A DNA stretch of 64,000 nt, taken from the NCBI RefSeq assembly GCF_024398035.1, contig NZ_CP073748.1, positions 1,282,001 to 1,346,000 on the forward strand. The letters run 5' to 3'. Source of the stretch: Kordiimonas sp. SCSIO 12603 (GTDB lineage Bacteria > Pseudomonadota > Alphaproteobacteria > Sphingomonadales > Kordiimonadaceae). The notes below the pieces were generated by a model. It searched no databases and was not told the DNA's origin. It saw only the letters and a program-made list of their open reading frames with translations. Shown one piece after another: positions 46,137-54,308 of the stretch. Numbering within the stretch: position 1 is the stretch's first letter; every line of letters begins with the position of its first letter. A program made the position numbers and the translations under genes.

Positions 46137-46985
46137 ATGAAGCTATTTATGAAAGCCTGTGTTTTTGCGCTGGCCTGTTCCGCGTTTTATGTGCCTTCGG
46201 TTTCCGCACAGCAACGCCCGAATGTACCGCCGGTGATGAAAAAAGCACCTGAGCCCAAACTGCCTGATCAGAAAGAATTTATCAAAGCCTTCTATCGAGA
46301 AAATAAAAAGAAGAGCAGGCCCCGTTTTATACTATTCTGGAACCGGGAATTTTCTGATGAAGTTGTCACATATTATATTGATTATGTAGCTGCCAGTTCA
46401 AACGCTTATGCTAGCGCCAGCCACAACCCCTATACAGGGCGGACAACGGCCAATGTTTCACCAGGAACGACTGAAGTTACATCTGGTACCCGTCGTTTGA
46501 ACAAAGATCAGGCCCGAGAAAATCTAAGGGAATTGTTGAATATGAAGCTGGAAAGCAGCTTCAAAAAAACCATGATCCGGGGTGGTACGCGAGTGATTAA
46601 CCGGGAAATGGCAATTCGGACGACTGGGGCTGATGCAGCCAGCAATGAAGAGGTGAACACACACTCGTTGGAAACCAAAGCCATGGTTGGTAAGGCGGAT
46701 TTGATGATTGAAATCCTCCTAACCCCAAGTATGGAAACAGAATCCGGTTTTGCCTTTCAGATGAATGTGATTGAGATTGAAACAGGTGAGAATATCGCCA
46801 GCTTGTTTACGGATGGTATGCCTCCTGTGATTAACCGACAGGAATTTATTGCCACTAACCGTGGTTTTGAACGCCACACTTTCCTTGAAGGTTTTAGTGA
46901 TGAAGCTGTCGGCCGCCAATTAGCCATTGAAACCATGAAGGAATTAACCAGTTATTGGCAGATGATTGCGGAAATGGAAGGTTAA
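46137..46985 (+). CDS. Exported protein of unknown function in the lpoB cluster
   Basis: A 282-residue exported protein (signal peptide ending VSA). I do not recognise a family. The order RFILFWNREFSDEV, then GTRVINREMAIRTT, then KADLMIEILLTP and FQMNVIEIETGENIASL resembles the alternating strands of the LpoB/CsgG/TolB N-terminal fold, suggesting a distant relation to the lpoB product at 43328. A Ser/Ala/Tyr/Asn-rich insert (about 85-115) is unusual. It is the last gene of the coupled run. Confidence 0.65.
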   Translation: MKLFMKACVFALACSAFYVPSVSAQQRPNVPPVMKKAPEPKLPDQKEFIKAFYRENKKKSRPRFILFWNREFSDEVVTYYIDYVAASSNAYASASHNPYTGRTTANVSPGTTEVTSGTRRLNKDQARENLRELLNMKLESSFKKTMIRGGTRVINREMAIRTTGADAASNEEVNTHSLETKAMVGKADLMIEILLTPSMETESGFAFQMNVIEIETGENIASLFTDGMPPVINRQEFIATNRGFERHTFLEGFSDEAVGRQLAIETMKELTSYWQMIAEMEG

Positions 46986-47031
46986 TAGAGAAACGCAAGG
47001 TTACTTCACCTTTATAGCAGATGCATAGAAT

Positions 47032-47056
47032 AGGCGTTTATGGCGCCTTTTCTTTT
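47032..47056 (+). terminator. Weak terminator after the envelope cluster
   Basis: A short stem AGGCG / CGCCT with a 7-base loop, followed by TTTTCTTTTG, 47 bases after the stop. Confidence 0.55.
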
Positions 47057-47181
47057 GTAGTTATATGGACTGTCTTAAAAATTCTATAAAAGCGTAACAA
47101 ACCCCTGCCAAAACTACCCTAAGTAGGGACGATTGGGGGCTTGGGTGATGAACCGTATTACCCGGAGCTGTGGGGTTTGGT

Positions 47182-49293
47182 ATGATTAAGTTTACGGATG
47201 TATCGCTCAGGGCGCGTATTGCGGCCACGGTGGCGACTGCGCTTATTGGTTTTCTGGTTATTGGCTATACTATTTTTTCAGCAGGTCAGAAGCTGGATGC
47301 AGCAAGCGAAACCTTTTCAGAAAATGAGCATTATACCACGGAAGCTAAATCCCTGAATTTATCAGCGCTGCAGATGCGCCGGCATGAGAAGGATTTCCTT
47401 CTCCGGAAAGATCCAAAATATATCAGTTCTTACCGGAGTGAGGCTGCGAATGCGCTCGCGCGTGCTGATGCCCTTATCGCCCAACTCCCCACTGGCGCGT
47501 TAAGGGACAGCGTTCAGACAGCGAAAGAAGCACTGGTTGAGCACGGCAAAGTTTTTGAAGAAGTATCTTCGCTTATCACGGTCATCGGGCTGGATGAAAC
47601 ATCAGGTATGGAAGGGGAACTGCGTGCCGCCGTGCATGCAGTGGAAGAAAAGCTTAAAGGGTACGGCGCTAAGGACCTGACCATCCTTATGTTGATGATG
47701 CGCCGCCACGAGAAAGATTTTATTCTCCGCCAGCAGGAAAAATATATCACGCGCCATGACACACGTGTGGAAGAATTTAAAGCCGCACTTGAACGGTCAA
47801 CTGTACCTGTGAGTGAACGCGGGGAACTTTTGGCACTTATCCAAACGTATAGCACTACATTTAATCAGTTTGCGGATATGAATTTGCAGAAAACTGCGCT
47901 TACTGGGCAGCTATCAGCGCTTTATAAAAATATTCCCGAGGAACTGCAGACAATCTCATCAAAGACAGAAGCCGCGAGAGATGAAGCGCAGGCGGTGTGG
48001 ATAGAAACCCAGCGTTCTACCGAAAACCAAGCGCTCATTACCATTGCCTTCACCAGTGTGGTGGCTGTTGTGTTCAGTATCCTTGTAGGGCGTTCAATCA
48101 CTGGCCCGCTTACTGAAGTGAGGAATGCGGTGATGGCAATTGCGGGCGGTAACAGGACAACGCCCGTTGCTTGCCGGGAGCTGGGTGATGCAATTGGTGA
48201 ACTTGCGCGCTCGGTGGAAGATATGCGGCTATCGATTATTGAAGGTGAGGAGGCACAATCTGCCCTCTCCGATAGCCGTCGACGCGAGGAAGAACAGCGC
48301 TTGGCGCAAGAGCAGGCTGAAGAAGAAGCGCGCAGAATTGAAGCGCAGAAACAGCGGGAATCTGAAGAAGCGCAGCGCAGGGCAGTTGCCGCAGGGCAGA
48401 TCAGCCACTTGATCACCAGTTTCCGTTCTACAAGCACTGAAACAACATCAAAACTACAAACCTGTGTAGGGGAACTGAAACAAGCAGCGGAAAAAATGGT
48501 GCATATCGCCAGTAGTGTTTCTGAAAGCTCCAATAGCGTGATGGCAGCAACCCACCAGACATCTTCAAATGTGCAGTCGCTCGCCGTAGCATCAGATGAG
48601 ATGGCGGCCTCTATCAGGCAGGTAAGTGATCAGGTGCAAACTGCGGGCACTATGTCTGGCCATGCGGTTGAAGCAACAGAAGAAGGTAATGCAGCCATTA
48701 GCAGGTTGGTGGGTAACAGCAGCAAGATTTCCCAAGTCCTGAACCTGATTAAGGATATTGCCGACCAAACCAATTTGCTTGCGCTGAATGCTACGATTGA
48801 AGCTGCGCGTGCAGGTGAGGCAGGGAAAGGTTTCGCTGTGGTGGCGAGTGAAGTGAAAAACCTGGCAACCCAAACTTCAGATGCCACAGGTGAAATCTCC
48901 CAGCAGATTGAAGAAATTCAGGCCGCGACCAAAAGCGCTGTTGAAGCCAATGAAAAAACCGCTGGCGGCATTGGTGAATTGAACGCGACCCTAGGTGAGA
49001 TTTCTTCCGCTGTTGCAAGGCAGGATGAAACTACTATCAGTGTGGGCAGGAATGTGCAGGAAGCGGCAAGAGGCACCCAGTCTGTCGCCGATGAGATTAC
49101 AGGTGTTGCTGGTAAGGCTGATGAAGCAAGCCTTGAAGCTGGTGATGTGATGGAGGTCTCCCAGCGCCTTGCTGCTGCGGCAGATGAAATGGCGTCTACT
49201 ATTTCTTCCTTCCTTGAAACTGTACAGAATGTGCAGGCGATGCTTGATGATGGGCATGAAGGTGAAGACGAAGATGCGCTTCTATTCGCTTAA
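47182..49293 (+). CDS. Methyl-accepting chemotaxis protein with HBM sensor domain (copy 2)
   Basis: I start at the ATG at 47182 ([17 protein letters not shown]), matching the N-terminus of copy 1; a GTG 12 bases earlier is in frame. About 703 residues: membrane segment, HBM sensor with two modules each carrying a MRRHEKDF motif, second membrane segment (about 280-300), HAMP, coiled coil and MCP domain with [23 protein letters not shown]. It parallels the receptor at 39996 and shares the 10-mer ACGATTGGGG in its upstream region. Confidence 0.92.
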   Translation: MIKFTDVSLRARIAATVATALIGFLVIGYTIFSAGQKLDAASETFSENEHYTTEAKSLNLSALQMRRHEKDFLLRKDPKYISSYRSEAANALARADALIAQLPTGALRDSVQTAKEALVEHGKVFEEVSSLITVIGLDETSGMEGELRAAVHAVEEKLKGYGAKDLTILMLMMRRHEKDFILRQQEKYITRHDTRVEEFKAALERSTVPVSERGELLALIQTYSTTFNQFADMNLQKTALTGQLSALYKNIPEELQTISSKTEAARDEAQAVWIETQRSTENQALITIAFTSVVAVVFSILVGRSITGPLTEVRNAVMAIAGGNRTTPVACRELGDAIGELARSVEDMRLSIIEGEEAQSALSDSRRREEEQRLAQEQAEEEARRIEAQKQRESEEAQRRAVAAGQISHLITSFRSTSTETTSKLQTCVGELKQAAEKMVHIASSVSESSNSVMAATHQTSSNVQSLAVASDEMAASIRQVSDQVQTAGTMSGHAVEATEEGNAAISRLVGNSSKISQVLNLIKDIADQTNLLALNATIEAARAGEAGKGFAVVASEVKNLATQTSDATGEISQQIEEIQAATKSAVEANEKTAGGIGELNATLGEISSAVARQDETTISVGRNVQEAARGTQSVADEITGVAGKADEASLEAGDVMEVSQRLAAAADEMASTISSFLETVQNVQAMLDDGHEGEDEDALLFA

Positions 49294-49390
49294 AGAGCAG
49301 CAATACAGCGGTTTTCTTAATATCTTTCCATTGCTTGTGTTTGCCGTCATACTGCCTACATAAAATAAAAGACGACAGGCGAGGAATATC

Positions 49391-49966
49391 ATGGAATTCA
49401 GAGGCAATAATGCTCTGCGCTGGCTTTCTTTCTGGGGCCAGTTTTTAACCTTAATAGTGTTAGTGGTTGTGGTGCTTGAAGTGCCAGAGTGGTCAGGTGT
49501 TCTTAAATATTTTGTGCCGTATATAATGTTGCCACTCACGGCTTACAGTGCGTTTCGCGGTTTTCTTTGGGTGCGGGAAGATAACCCGACACTTCATATC
49601 TCTGATGCGGGTATAATCTATAGCGGCCTCGGGAATATTCTTATTCCGTGGGATGATGTTATTGAAGTGAACGAAAAGCTTAACATCCACCTGAAAGACG
49701 AGAAAAAATACCGTCAGCATATGAACTTGGCCCACAGGCTTTCGCTGGTAGAGCGGGGTTTTCTTCATGGTTTGCTGCAATTACCGCGTGCCTCGTTCCT
49801 TTTGGAAACAGGGGCGATTTATGAAGCTATCGAAAAACATATCCCCGACCGTATGGTGGATGCGGAAGATGTTGAATTTGAAGAGCTTACAAATAATTGG
49901 GGCCTGAAAGAAGACACAGAACATCCCCGCCCAACATCCGGTTACGGCGCGAAAAAGAAGAACTGA
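49391..49966 (+). CDS. Membrane protein with a PH-like domain, function unknown
   Basis: A 191-residue protein with two membrane segments (about 15-31 and 40-58), then a soluble region whose opening (LHISDAGIIYSGLGNILIPWDDVIEV) resembles the beta-strand pattern of bacterial PH domains. The C-terminal part is charged. I do not recognise a named family with confidence. A ribosome-binding site (GGCGAGG) precedes the ATG. It lies 5 bases before the marR operator. Confidence 0.65.
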   Translation: MEFRGNNALRWLSFWGQFLTLIVLVVVVLEVPEWSGVLKYFVPYIMLPLTAYSAFRGFLWVREDNPTLHISDAGIIYSGLGNILIPWDDVIEVNEKLNIHLKDEKKYRQHMNLAHRLSLVERGFLHGLLQLPRASFLLETGAIYEAIEKHIPDRMVDAEDVEFEELTNNWGLKEDTEHPRPTSGYGAKKKN

Positions 49967-49971
49967 ATATA

Positions 49972-49987
49972 GTTGATGTGGATCAAC
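49972..49987. promoter_or_regulatory. Candidate MarR operator upstream of marR
   Basis: GTTGAT-GTGG-ATCAAC, an inverted repeat with perfect 6-bp arms, 51 bases before the MarR start. The 13 bases GAATATAGTTGAT at its left (49965-49977) recur exactly upstream of the SRPBCC gene at 51477-51489. Confidence 0.55.
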
Positions 49988-50037
49988 AATATATGTAGCA
50001 ATCAATCATCATCGTTGCTTATGCCGAGGACAGAGCT

Positions 50038-50478
50038 TTGAAGAAAACACGGACAGTGCATGAAGTGGCTTTTCGCCTGAGCCATGATATGGGTCAGCAA
50101 ATTGCGCCGCGCCTTGATGCCTTGGGGGCTGATCTTGCGCCGCAACAGTTGAGGACTATGCGGCTGATCTGGTCTGGTGAAAATGTAACGCTGGTGGATG
50201 TGGCAGATACCCTAAAGCGGGATAAGGCACAGGTTGTGCGGCTCATTGATAAACTTGTGGAAGCCGGTATGGTAACGCGTGAACCAAACCCTGATGATGG
50301 CCGGAGTAAAATCCTGCAACTCACACCAAAAGGCCTTGCGTTTTTTGAAGGAATTGAAGCCTTGGAAGCTGAATTTTCGGAAAAACTTACTGAAGGCATT
50401 GCCCGGAAGGATTTAGAAACATTCTTCAGGGTTTCAGACATACTGTCCAAGAACCTGCGCGACATAGATATTCCTTAA
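50038..50478 (+). CDS. MarR-family transcriptional regulator
   Basis: A 146-residue regulator with a TTG start and GAGGA upstream. The winged helix contains LAPQQLRTMRLIW, VTLVDVADTLKRDKAQVVRL and the wing MVTREPNPDDGRSKILQLT, all typical of MarR. It should bind an inverted repeat as a dimer and release it on ligand binding or oxidation. The matching dyads upstream of this gene and of the SRPBCC gene suggest autoregulation plus control of that operon. It converges on the DUF4345-like gene. Confidence 0.9.
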   Translation: MKKTRTVHEVAFRLSHDMGQQIAPRLDALGADLAPQQLRTMRLIWSGENVTLVDVADTLKRDKAQVVRLIDKLVEAGMVTREPNPDDGRSKILQLTPKGLAFFEGIEALEAEFSEKLTEGIARKDLETFFRVSDILSKNLRDIDIP

Positions 50479-50533
50479 AACCCTCCCGGGACTTGCTGGC
50501 AGCTGGCGCGGGGGGAGCAGCCGCTAGGTCGTT

Positions 50534-50965
50534 CTAGGCCTGTGCCATTGCGGCATCTTCTGTTTGTAGCTTTTTCTCTGCACGGCGGAAGATTTGCAGT
50601 GCCAATTGGGAAAGCGCAAATAAGCCGAAGGTCAGCAACAGGCCTCGCAGCATTACAGGGTCATATTGCTCATTAAAGAGCGATACCACTCTCGCACTAC
50701 CGTTAAAGAGAAAATAAAGTGATGCTGGTAGAAGCAGCATCCAGTCTTTCTTCAAAGCGCCAATAGCAGTGATCAGTGCAATACTGAGAAGCGGTGCACC
50801 CAGTGTGCGCATGTTGGTGAAGCCGTAATCTGTATTGGCATTAAAACCAGCAGCCAGATTTACAGCATCAGGTGCGAAGATAAGGGTTAGGGCCGATGTG
50901 CCTAAAACAAGCACAAACAAGCCGGACAAAAGTTGGGCAAAGCGTAGCATGGTCGGATCTTTCAT
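50534..50965 (-). CDS. Four-helix membrane protein, DUF4345-like
   Basis: I use the ATG at 50965 (MKDPTMLRFAQLL); the frame extends upstream but overlaps the SRPBCC gene. The ~143-residue product has four membrane segments: LLSGLFVLVLGTSALTLIF, LGAPLLSIALITAIGAL, a third near WMLLLPASLYFLF, and LRGLLLTFGLFALSQLAL. Size and layout fit DUF4345-type proteins, of unknown function. It is 10 bases downstream of the SRPBCC gene and probably co-transcribed under the MarR operators. Confidence 0.65.
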   Translation of the reverse strand: MKDPTMLRFAQLLSGLFVLVLGTSALTLIFAPDAVNLAAGFNANTDYGFTNMRTLGAPLLSIALITAIGALKKDWMLLLPASLYFLFNGSARVVSLFNEQYDPVMLRGLLLTFGLFALSQLALQIFRRAEKKLQTEDAAMAQA

Positions 50966-50975
50966 GTATGGGGAA

Positions 50976-51464
50976 TTAGGCCGCAGCTGCAGCAGGTGTT
51001 TTGTTGGTATAGGCCTGAAGGTCAGCCAGAACCTGCCCGAATTGTTTGGAAAGGCCAAACTTCAGGAAGGGATAGAGGACATAACCAAAGGCGGTTAGCT
51101 CTATATTAGATGTCCAACTAACTTCAGCTTTATCGTTACCGAGCGCTGTTACAGACATTGTGACAATGTTTTTGTGTACGGGGAAAATACGCGGAGCATT
51201 CACAGGCACCACATCAAACACAAACTGCTTCTTCTCTGGCGAATAACTCAGGATTTTTTCAATGGCTTTAAGCCCATCTGGATTATCTGTGAATTCACAA
51301 ACTCTGCCAGCTACAGGGGCGCCATCAACGGTATCGCTGCTATCAACCTTGTGGGAATGATGCACAAAGCTCATCCATTTATAGGCTTGGTCGAATTCTT
51401 CGGCGATGATGTACCAGGCTTCATCCGCTGTGCGGTCTATGACCACTGTTTTAATTATCTCCAT
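50976..51464 (-). CDS. SRPBCC (polyketide cyclase/dehydrase-like) protein
   Basis: About 162 residues. Two adjacent ATGs (51467 and 51464) could start it; the second has better spacing from GGAG. The pattern IDRTADEAWYIIAEEFDQAY, WMSFVHHSHK and the C-terminal helix FGLSKQFGQVLADLQAY is that of the START-like SRPBCC fold, which binds small hydrophobic ligands. The actual ligand is unknown. Tandem MarR-type operators cover its promoter. Confidence 0.8.
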   Translation of the reverse strand: MEIIKTVVIDRTADEAWYIIAEEFDQAYKWMSFVHHSHKVDSSDTVDGAPVAGRVCEFTDNPDGLKAIEKILSYSPEKKQFVFDVVPVNAPRIFPVHKNIVTMSVTALGNDKAEVSWTSNIELTAFGYVLYPFLKFGLSKQFGQVLADLQAYTNKTPAAAAA

Positions 51465-51484
51465 CATTTCTCTCCAGAATATAG

Positions 51485-51525
51485 TTGATTTTTATCAAAT
51501 ATGTTATTTAATTGATAATTGTCAA
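51485..51525 (-). promoter_or_regulatory. Promoter with two MarR-like operators for the SRPBCC operon
   Basis: Site 1 is TTGAT-TTTT-ATCAA (51485-51498). Site 2 is TTGAT-AATT-GTCAA (51512-51525), with one base off. On the minus strand site 2 contains the -35 TTGACA (51525-51520), a -10-like CATATT follows after 16 bases (51503-51498), and site 1 lies just past it. This is a standard repressor arrangement. Confidence 0.6.
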
Positions 51526-51614
51526 GTATGTGGATGTGTCAGAGGAATAGATTAGTGAGCCGGGCATTGGTTAAGCCTATAGAATTCATAGCCTTTCATT
51601 TTTTTTTAAAAATA

Positions 51615-51643
51615 TGTCAATATTGCCTTTCGCCGTTCGACAT
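51615..51643 (+). promoter_or_regulatory. Candidate ECF42-type promoter upstream of the YCII gene
   Basis: TGTCAA, 17 bases, then CGACAT, about 50 bases before the YCII start. Published ECF42 promoters have a TGTCGA -35 and a CGA/TC-type -10, so this is a near match. Recognition by the downstream sigma factor is inferred. Confidence 0.45.
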
Positions 51644-51695
51644 AGGGGTAAGCAAGCGCGCTGGGCGCTCGCTTTGTCAACGAGGAAACAGAGAC

Positions 51696-52046
51696 ATGAA
51701 ATCATTTGCACTGCTGCTTAACCACGCGCCTGATCGTTATCAGGGCCTTTCCGAAGCAGATTATATGGATATCATCAAAGACTATGTGGGCTGGGTTGAG
51801 GAAATGACCGAGCGCGGCATCTATAAAGGCGGGCATAAGTTGATGGATGAAGCTGGTAAAACTGTTACCCGCGTAAACGGTAACACAGAAGTACATGATA
51901 GCCCGTTCGCGGAGCTCGCAGAGGTACTTGGTGGCCTGATGATCATTGAAGCGGAAAATTATGATGCAGCGCTCGAGATCGCAAAAAGCCATCCGCACAT
52001 GAAACATAATATCTCCATGGATATCCGCGAAATCCATGATGTTTAA
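51696..52046 (+). CDS. YCII-related (DGPF) protein
   Basis: A 116-residue protein. The ATG at 51696 has GAGGA nine bases upstream; the frame runs further 5' without support. MKSFALLLNHAPDRY at the start, then SPFAELAEVLGGLMIIEAEN and IAKSHPHMK, fit the YCII fold. YCII/DGPF genes typically sit beside ECF42-type sigma factors, as here, 12 bases upstream. The biochemical role is unknown. Confidence 0.87.
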   Translation: MKSFALLLNHAPDRYQGLSEADYMDIIKDYVGWVEEMTERGIYKGGHKLMDEAGKTVTRVNGNTEVHDSPFAELAEVLGGLMIIEAENYDAALEIAKSHPHMKHNISMDIREIHDV

Positions 52047-52058
52047 GCCCGAGCAAAC

Positions 52059-53300
52059 ATGACAGCGTTTGATCCAAACAGGCTTGATCAGTTAGCGAGG
52101 CGGGAACGGGGGCGGTTGATAGCCAACCTCGTTCACCGGCTTGGTCCTCACAGGTTGGAACTGGCAGAAGATATGGTGCAGGAAGCAGTGCTGGCTGCAA
52201 TCAGTAGCTGGCCTTATCGCGGTATGCCGGATAAACCAGCGGCATGGCTCGCCCGTGTCGCGCAAAATAAAGCCATTGACCGCCTGAGGAGAGAAGGGCG
52301 AGAAGATCTTTTCGAAGAAGACAATGACCCTCGTAAACAAACGGGCGTAGCCGATAATATTTCCGATCCCCGGCTTTCTGACCCGGAACTGAAATTGATG
52401 TTTCTATGCTGCCATCCTGTGCTTTCCGAACAAGACAGGCTTATGCTGACGCTCAAGATCGTGAGTGGTTTCACAGCAAGTGAAGTAGCAAGTATTTTCC
52501 TGATAAGCGAGAGTACTGCAGCACAGCGGCTGGCGCGGGCAAAAAGAAAATTAAGATTGGATGAGCAACAGCTGCTTTCCGGTATTTCCCGTTTTGAAGT
52601 GAAAGCCCGTCTGGATACAGTATTGAAAGTAATTTACCTGATGTTCAGCGCAGGATATGCCCCGCGGTTCGGGGACAGATTGATCTTGAAGGATGTTGCT
52701 TTTGAAGCGCTCAGGCTTGCTGAAGTTATTGCGGCGGATGAAGAGGCAACGACACCAGAAGCCCATGCACTGGTGGCGCTTCTAGCCTTTCAAAGCAGTA
52801 GGTTTAATGCCCGGATGGATGAAGACGGTAAATTACTTTTGCTTAAAGAACAGAACCGAAAGCTGTGGGACCATAAATTAACGGAAAAGGCGCTTTGTCA
52901 TATGCCGCTTTCCCAAAATGGGCACGCCCTTAGTCGTTATCATATCGAAGCCTCAATAGCCGCTGTACACGCTCTGGCACCAACGTGGGAGCAAACAGAC
53001 TGGGCCGCCATATGCGTGCTCTATAATGCGCTTGAGCAGGTGGCTGATAGCCCCGTTGTGCAAATTAGTTACAGCGTGGCTGAAGCCTTTGAGAAAGGGC
53101 CTGTTTCAGCTCTTGAAAGACTGGATGCTATTTCAGATGTGGCAGCGGTTGAATACTATGCCCCATATTATCTGGCGCGAGCGGAAATTTATAAGCAAGT
53201 GAAGGATATGAAGAAGGCGGAGGAAATGTTGGCAAAGGCACAAAATTGTGCAACTTCTTCTGTTACAAATGAATTTATAGAAACAGCCTTCTTTACTTGA
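52059..53300 (+). CDS. ECF42-like RNA polymerase sigma factor with TPR-type C-terminal extension
   Basis: A 413-residue sigma factor. Sigma region 2 (about 15-85) contains RLELAEDMVQEAVLAAISSW and KPAAWLARVAQNKAIDRLRR. Region 4 (about 125-175) contains DRLMLTLKIVSGFTASEVAS and ESTAAQRLARAKRKLR. The 230-residue C-terminal extension (DUF6596) begins EVKARLDTVLKVIYLMFSAGY and has TPR-like helices near the end. Such sigma factors have no partner anti-sigma gene, and the extension is thought to replace it. It follows the YCII gene by 12 bases. Confidence 0.92.
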   Translation: MTAFDPNRLDQLARRERGRLIANLVHRLGPHRLELAEDMVQEAVLAAISSWPYRGMPDKPAAWLARVAQNKAIDRLRREGREDLFEEDNDPRKQTGVADNISDPRLSDPELKLMFLCCHPVLSEQDRLMLTLKIVSGFTASEVASIFLISESTAAQRLARAKRKLRLDEQQLLSGISRFEVKARLDTVLKVIYLMFSAGYAPRFGDRLILKDVAFEALRLAEVIAADEEATTPEAHALVALLAFQSSRFNARMDEDGKLLLLKEQNRKLWDHKLTEKALCHMPLSQNGHALSRYHIEASIAAVHALAPTWEQTDWAAICVLYNALEQVADSPVVQISYSVAEAFEKGPVSALERLDAISDVAAVEYYAPYYLARAEIYKQVKDMKKAEEMLAKAQNCATSSVTNEFIETAFFT

Positions 53301-53784
53301 TTATATTTAAGTTTGAATGGCTAACTTTAAATGTATTTACTTATTCAGCTGAGAACAAAATATAACTTTCCTTAAATGCAGTTTTTCATCATGAATTTCC
53401 CGAAAGATAACTTGACAATTTAAGGTTTTGTTTAATGATGTGTTTGCAATTAGTGAGAATATTTCACTTTTTGTTTATGGGTCATGCGCTTGAATTAAAA
53501 AGCGTTTGATGCGCATAAGTCTGTGAGGGGTCGAAAATGTGTGCTTGGGGAAGCAGCGCATTGGATGGGAACAGTAATATTGGTGAAGGCCTCTACGTTA
53601 TGCAGCATATTATTATACTGCAAAGCTATCTTTAAAATTTAGAATGATCCGAGATCACCAGCCATTAATTGTTATGGGGGTAACTATCTGGTGGAAAACC
53701 GTTTTATGGTTGATCGCGGTCAAAGATATTTAAGCGAGAGGCTCTACATATAAGCACCGATATGATAAGAATTGGAGCATTCTT
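53301..53784. other. Long AT-rich leader region before the split receptor operon
   Basis: About 480 bases with no long frame. It holds one small ORF with a good ribosome-binding site (53537-53635, listed separately). It presumably also holds the promoter for the PAS/MCP pair. I see no convincing terminator after the sigma factor gene. Confidence 0.4.
53537..53635 (+). CDS. Possible 32-residue small protein
   Basis: An ATG with GAGGGG eight bases upstream opens a 32-codon frame ending at TAA. The peptide begins MCAWGSSALDGNSNIGEG and ends in a hydrophobic YVMQHIIILQSYL. Its only support is the strong ribosome-binding site and its isolated position; it may be a leader or random. Confidence 0.3.
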   Translation: MCAWGSSALDGNSNIGEGLYVMQHIIILQSYL

Positions 53785-54303
53785 ATGGACTATACGGGCA
53801 GGGAATTGTTTTTTGATAAAAACGATTTGATCGTTAGTAAAACAGATACACAGGGTAAATTAACCTACACAAACGATATTTTTCTTGAAATTGCAGGGTA
53901 TACGGAAGCGGAAGTAATGGGAAAACCGCATAATGTTATCCGTAATCCAAATATGCCACGTGCGATCTTTGATCTTCTTTGGAAAACAATTTCTGCGGGT
54001 GAAGAAATATTCGCCTACGTGGTGAATTCTGCAAAAAACGGGGATCACTACTGGGTTATTGCGCATGTAACCCCAAGCCGGGAAAACGGCGAAATTATCG
54101 GTTATCATTCAACACGCCGTGTACCTAATCATCAGGTTATTCGGGATGTGATTGAACCTCTTTATGACCAGCTTCGTGCCCTTGAGCAATCTGCCACGAA
54201 CCGTAAGGCGGGGCTTGAAAAATCTATGGGGGCACTCAGGGATATGCTTTCGAATAAGGGGCAATCCTATAACGAATTTATTTCCGATTTGATGAGAGGG
54301 TAA
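53785..54303 (+). CDS. PAS-domain protein, Aer-like sensory half
   Basis: A 172-residue soluble protein. Residues about 15-120 are an Aer-type PAS domain: [20 protein letters not shown], then [19 protein letters not shown], then [16 protein letters not shown]. This PAS subclass binds FAD in E. coli Aer and reports redox state. A C-terminal helical tail follows. It has no membrane segment and no signalling domain; the latter is encoded by the next gene, 5 bases away, which points to a two-protein redox/energy taxis receptor. Confidence 0.85.
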   Translation: MDYTGRELFFDKNDLIVSKTDTQGKLTYTNDIFLEIAGYTEAEVMGKPHNVIRNPNMPRAIFDLLWKTISAGEEIFAYVVNSAKNGDHYWVIAHVTPSRENGEIIGYHSTRRVPNHQVIRDVIEPLYDQLRALEQSATNRKAGLEKSMGALRDMLSNKGQSYNEFISDLMRG

Positions 54304-54308
54304 GGGGC

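Noticed and set aside
50021-50041. Six-codon leader peptide overlapping the marR TTG start
   Set aside because: The ATG lacks its own ribosome-binding site and the frame is too short to support.
53731-53763. Sigma-28-type promoter before the PAS gene
   Set aside because: An ACCGATAT resembling the -10 is present, but no TAAA-like -35 lies at the required distance.
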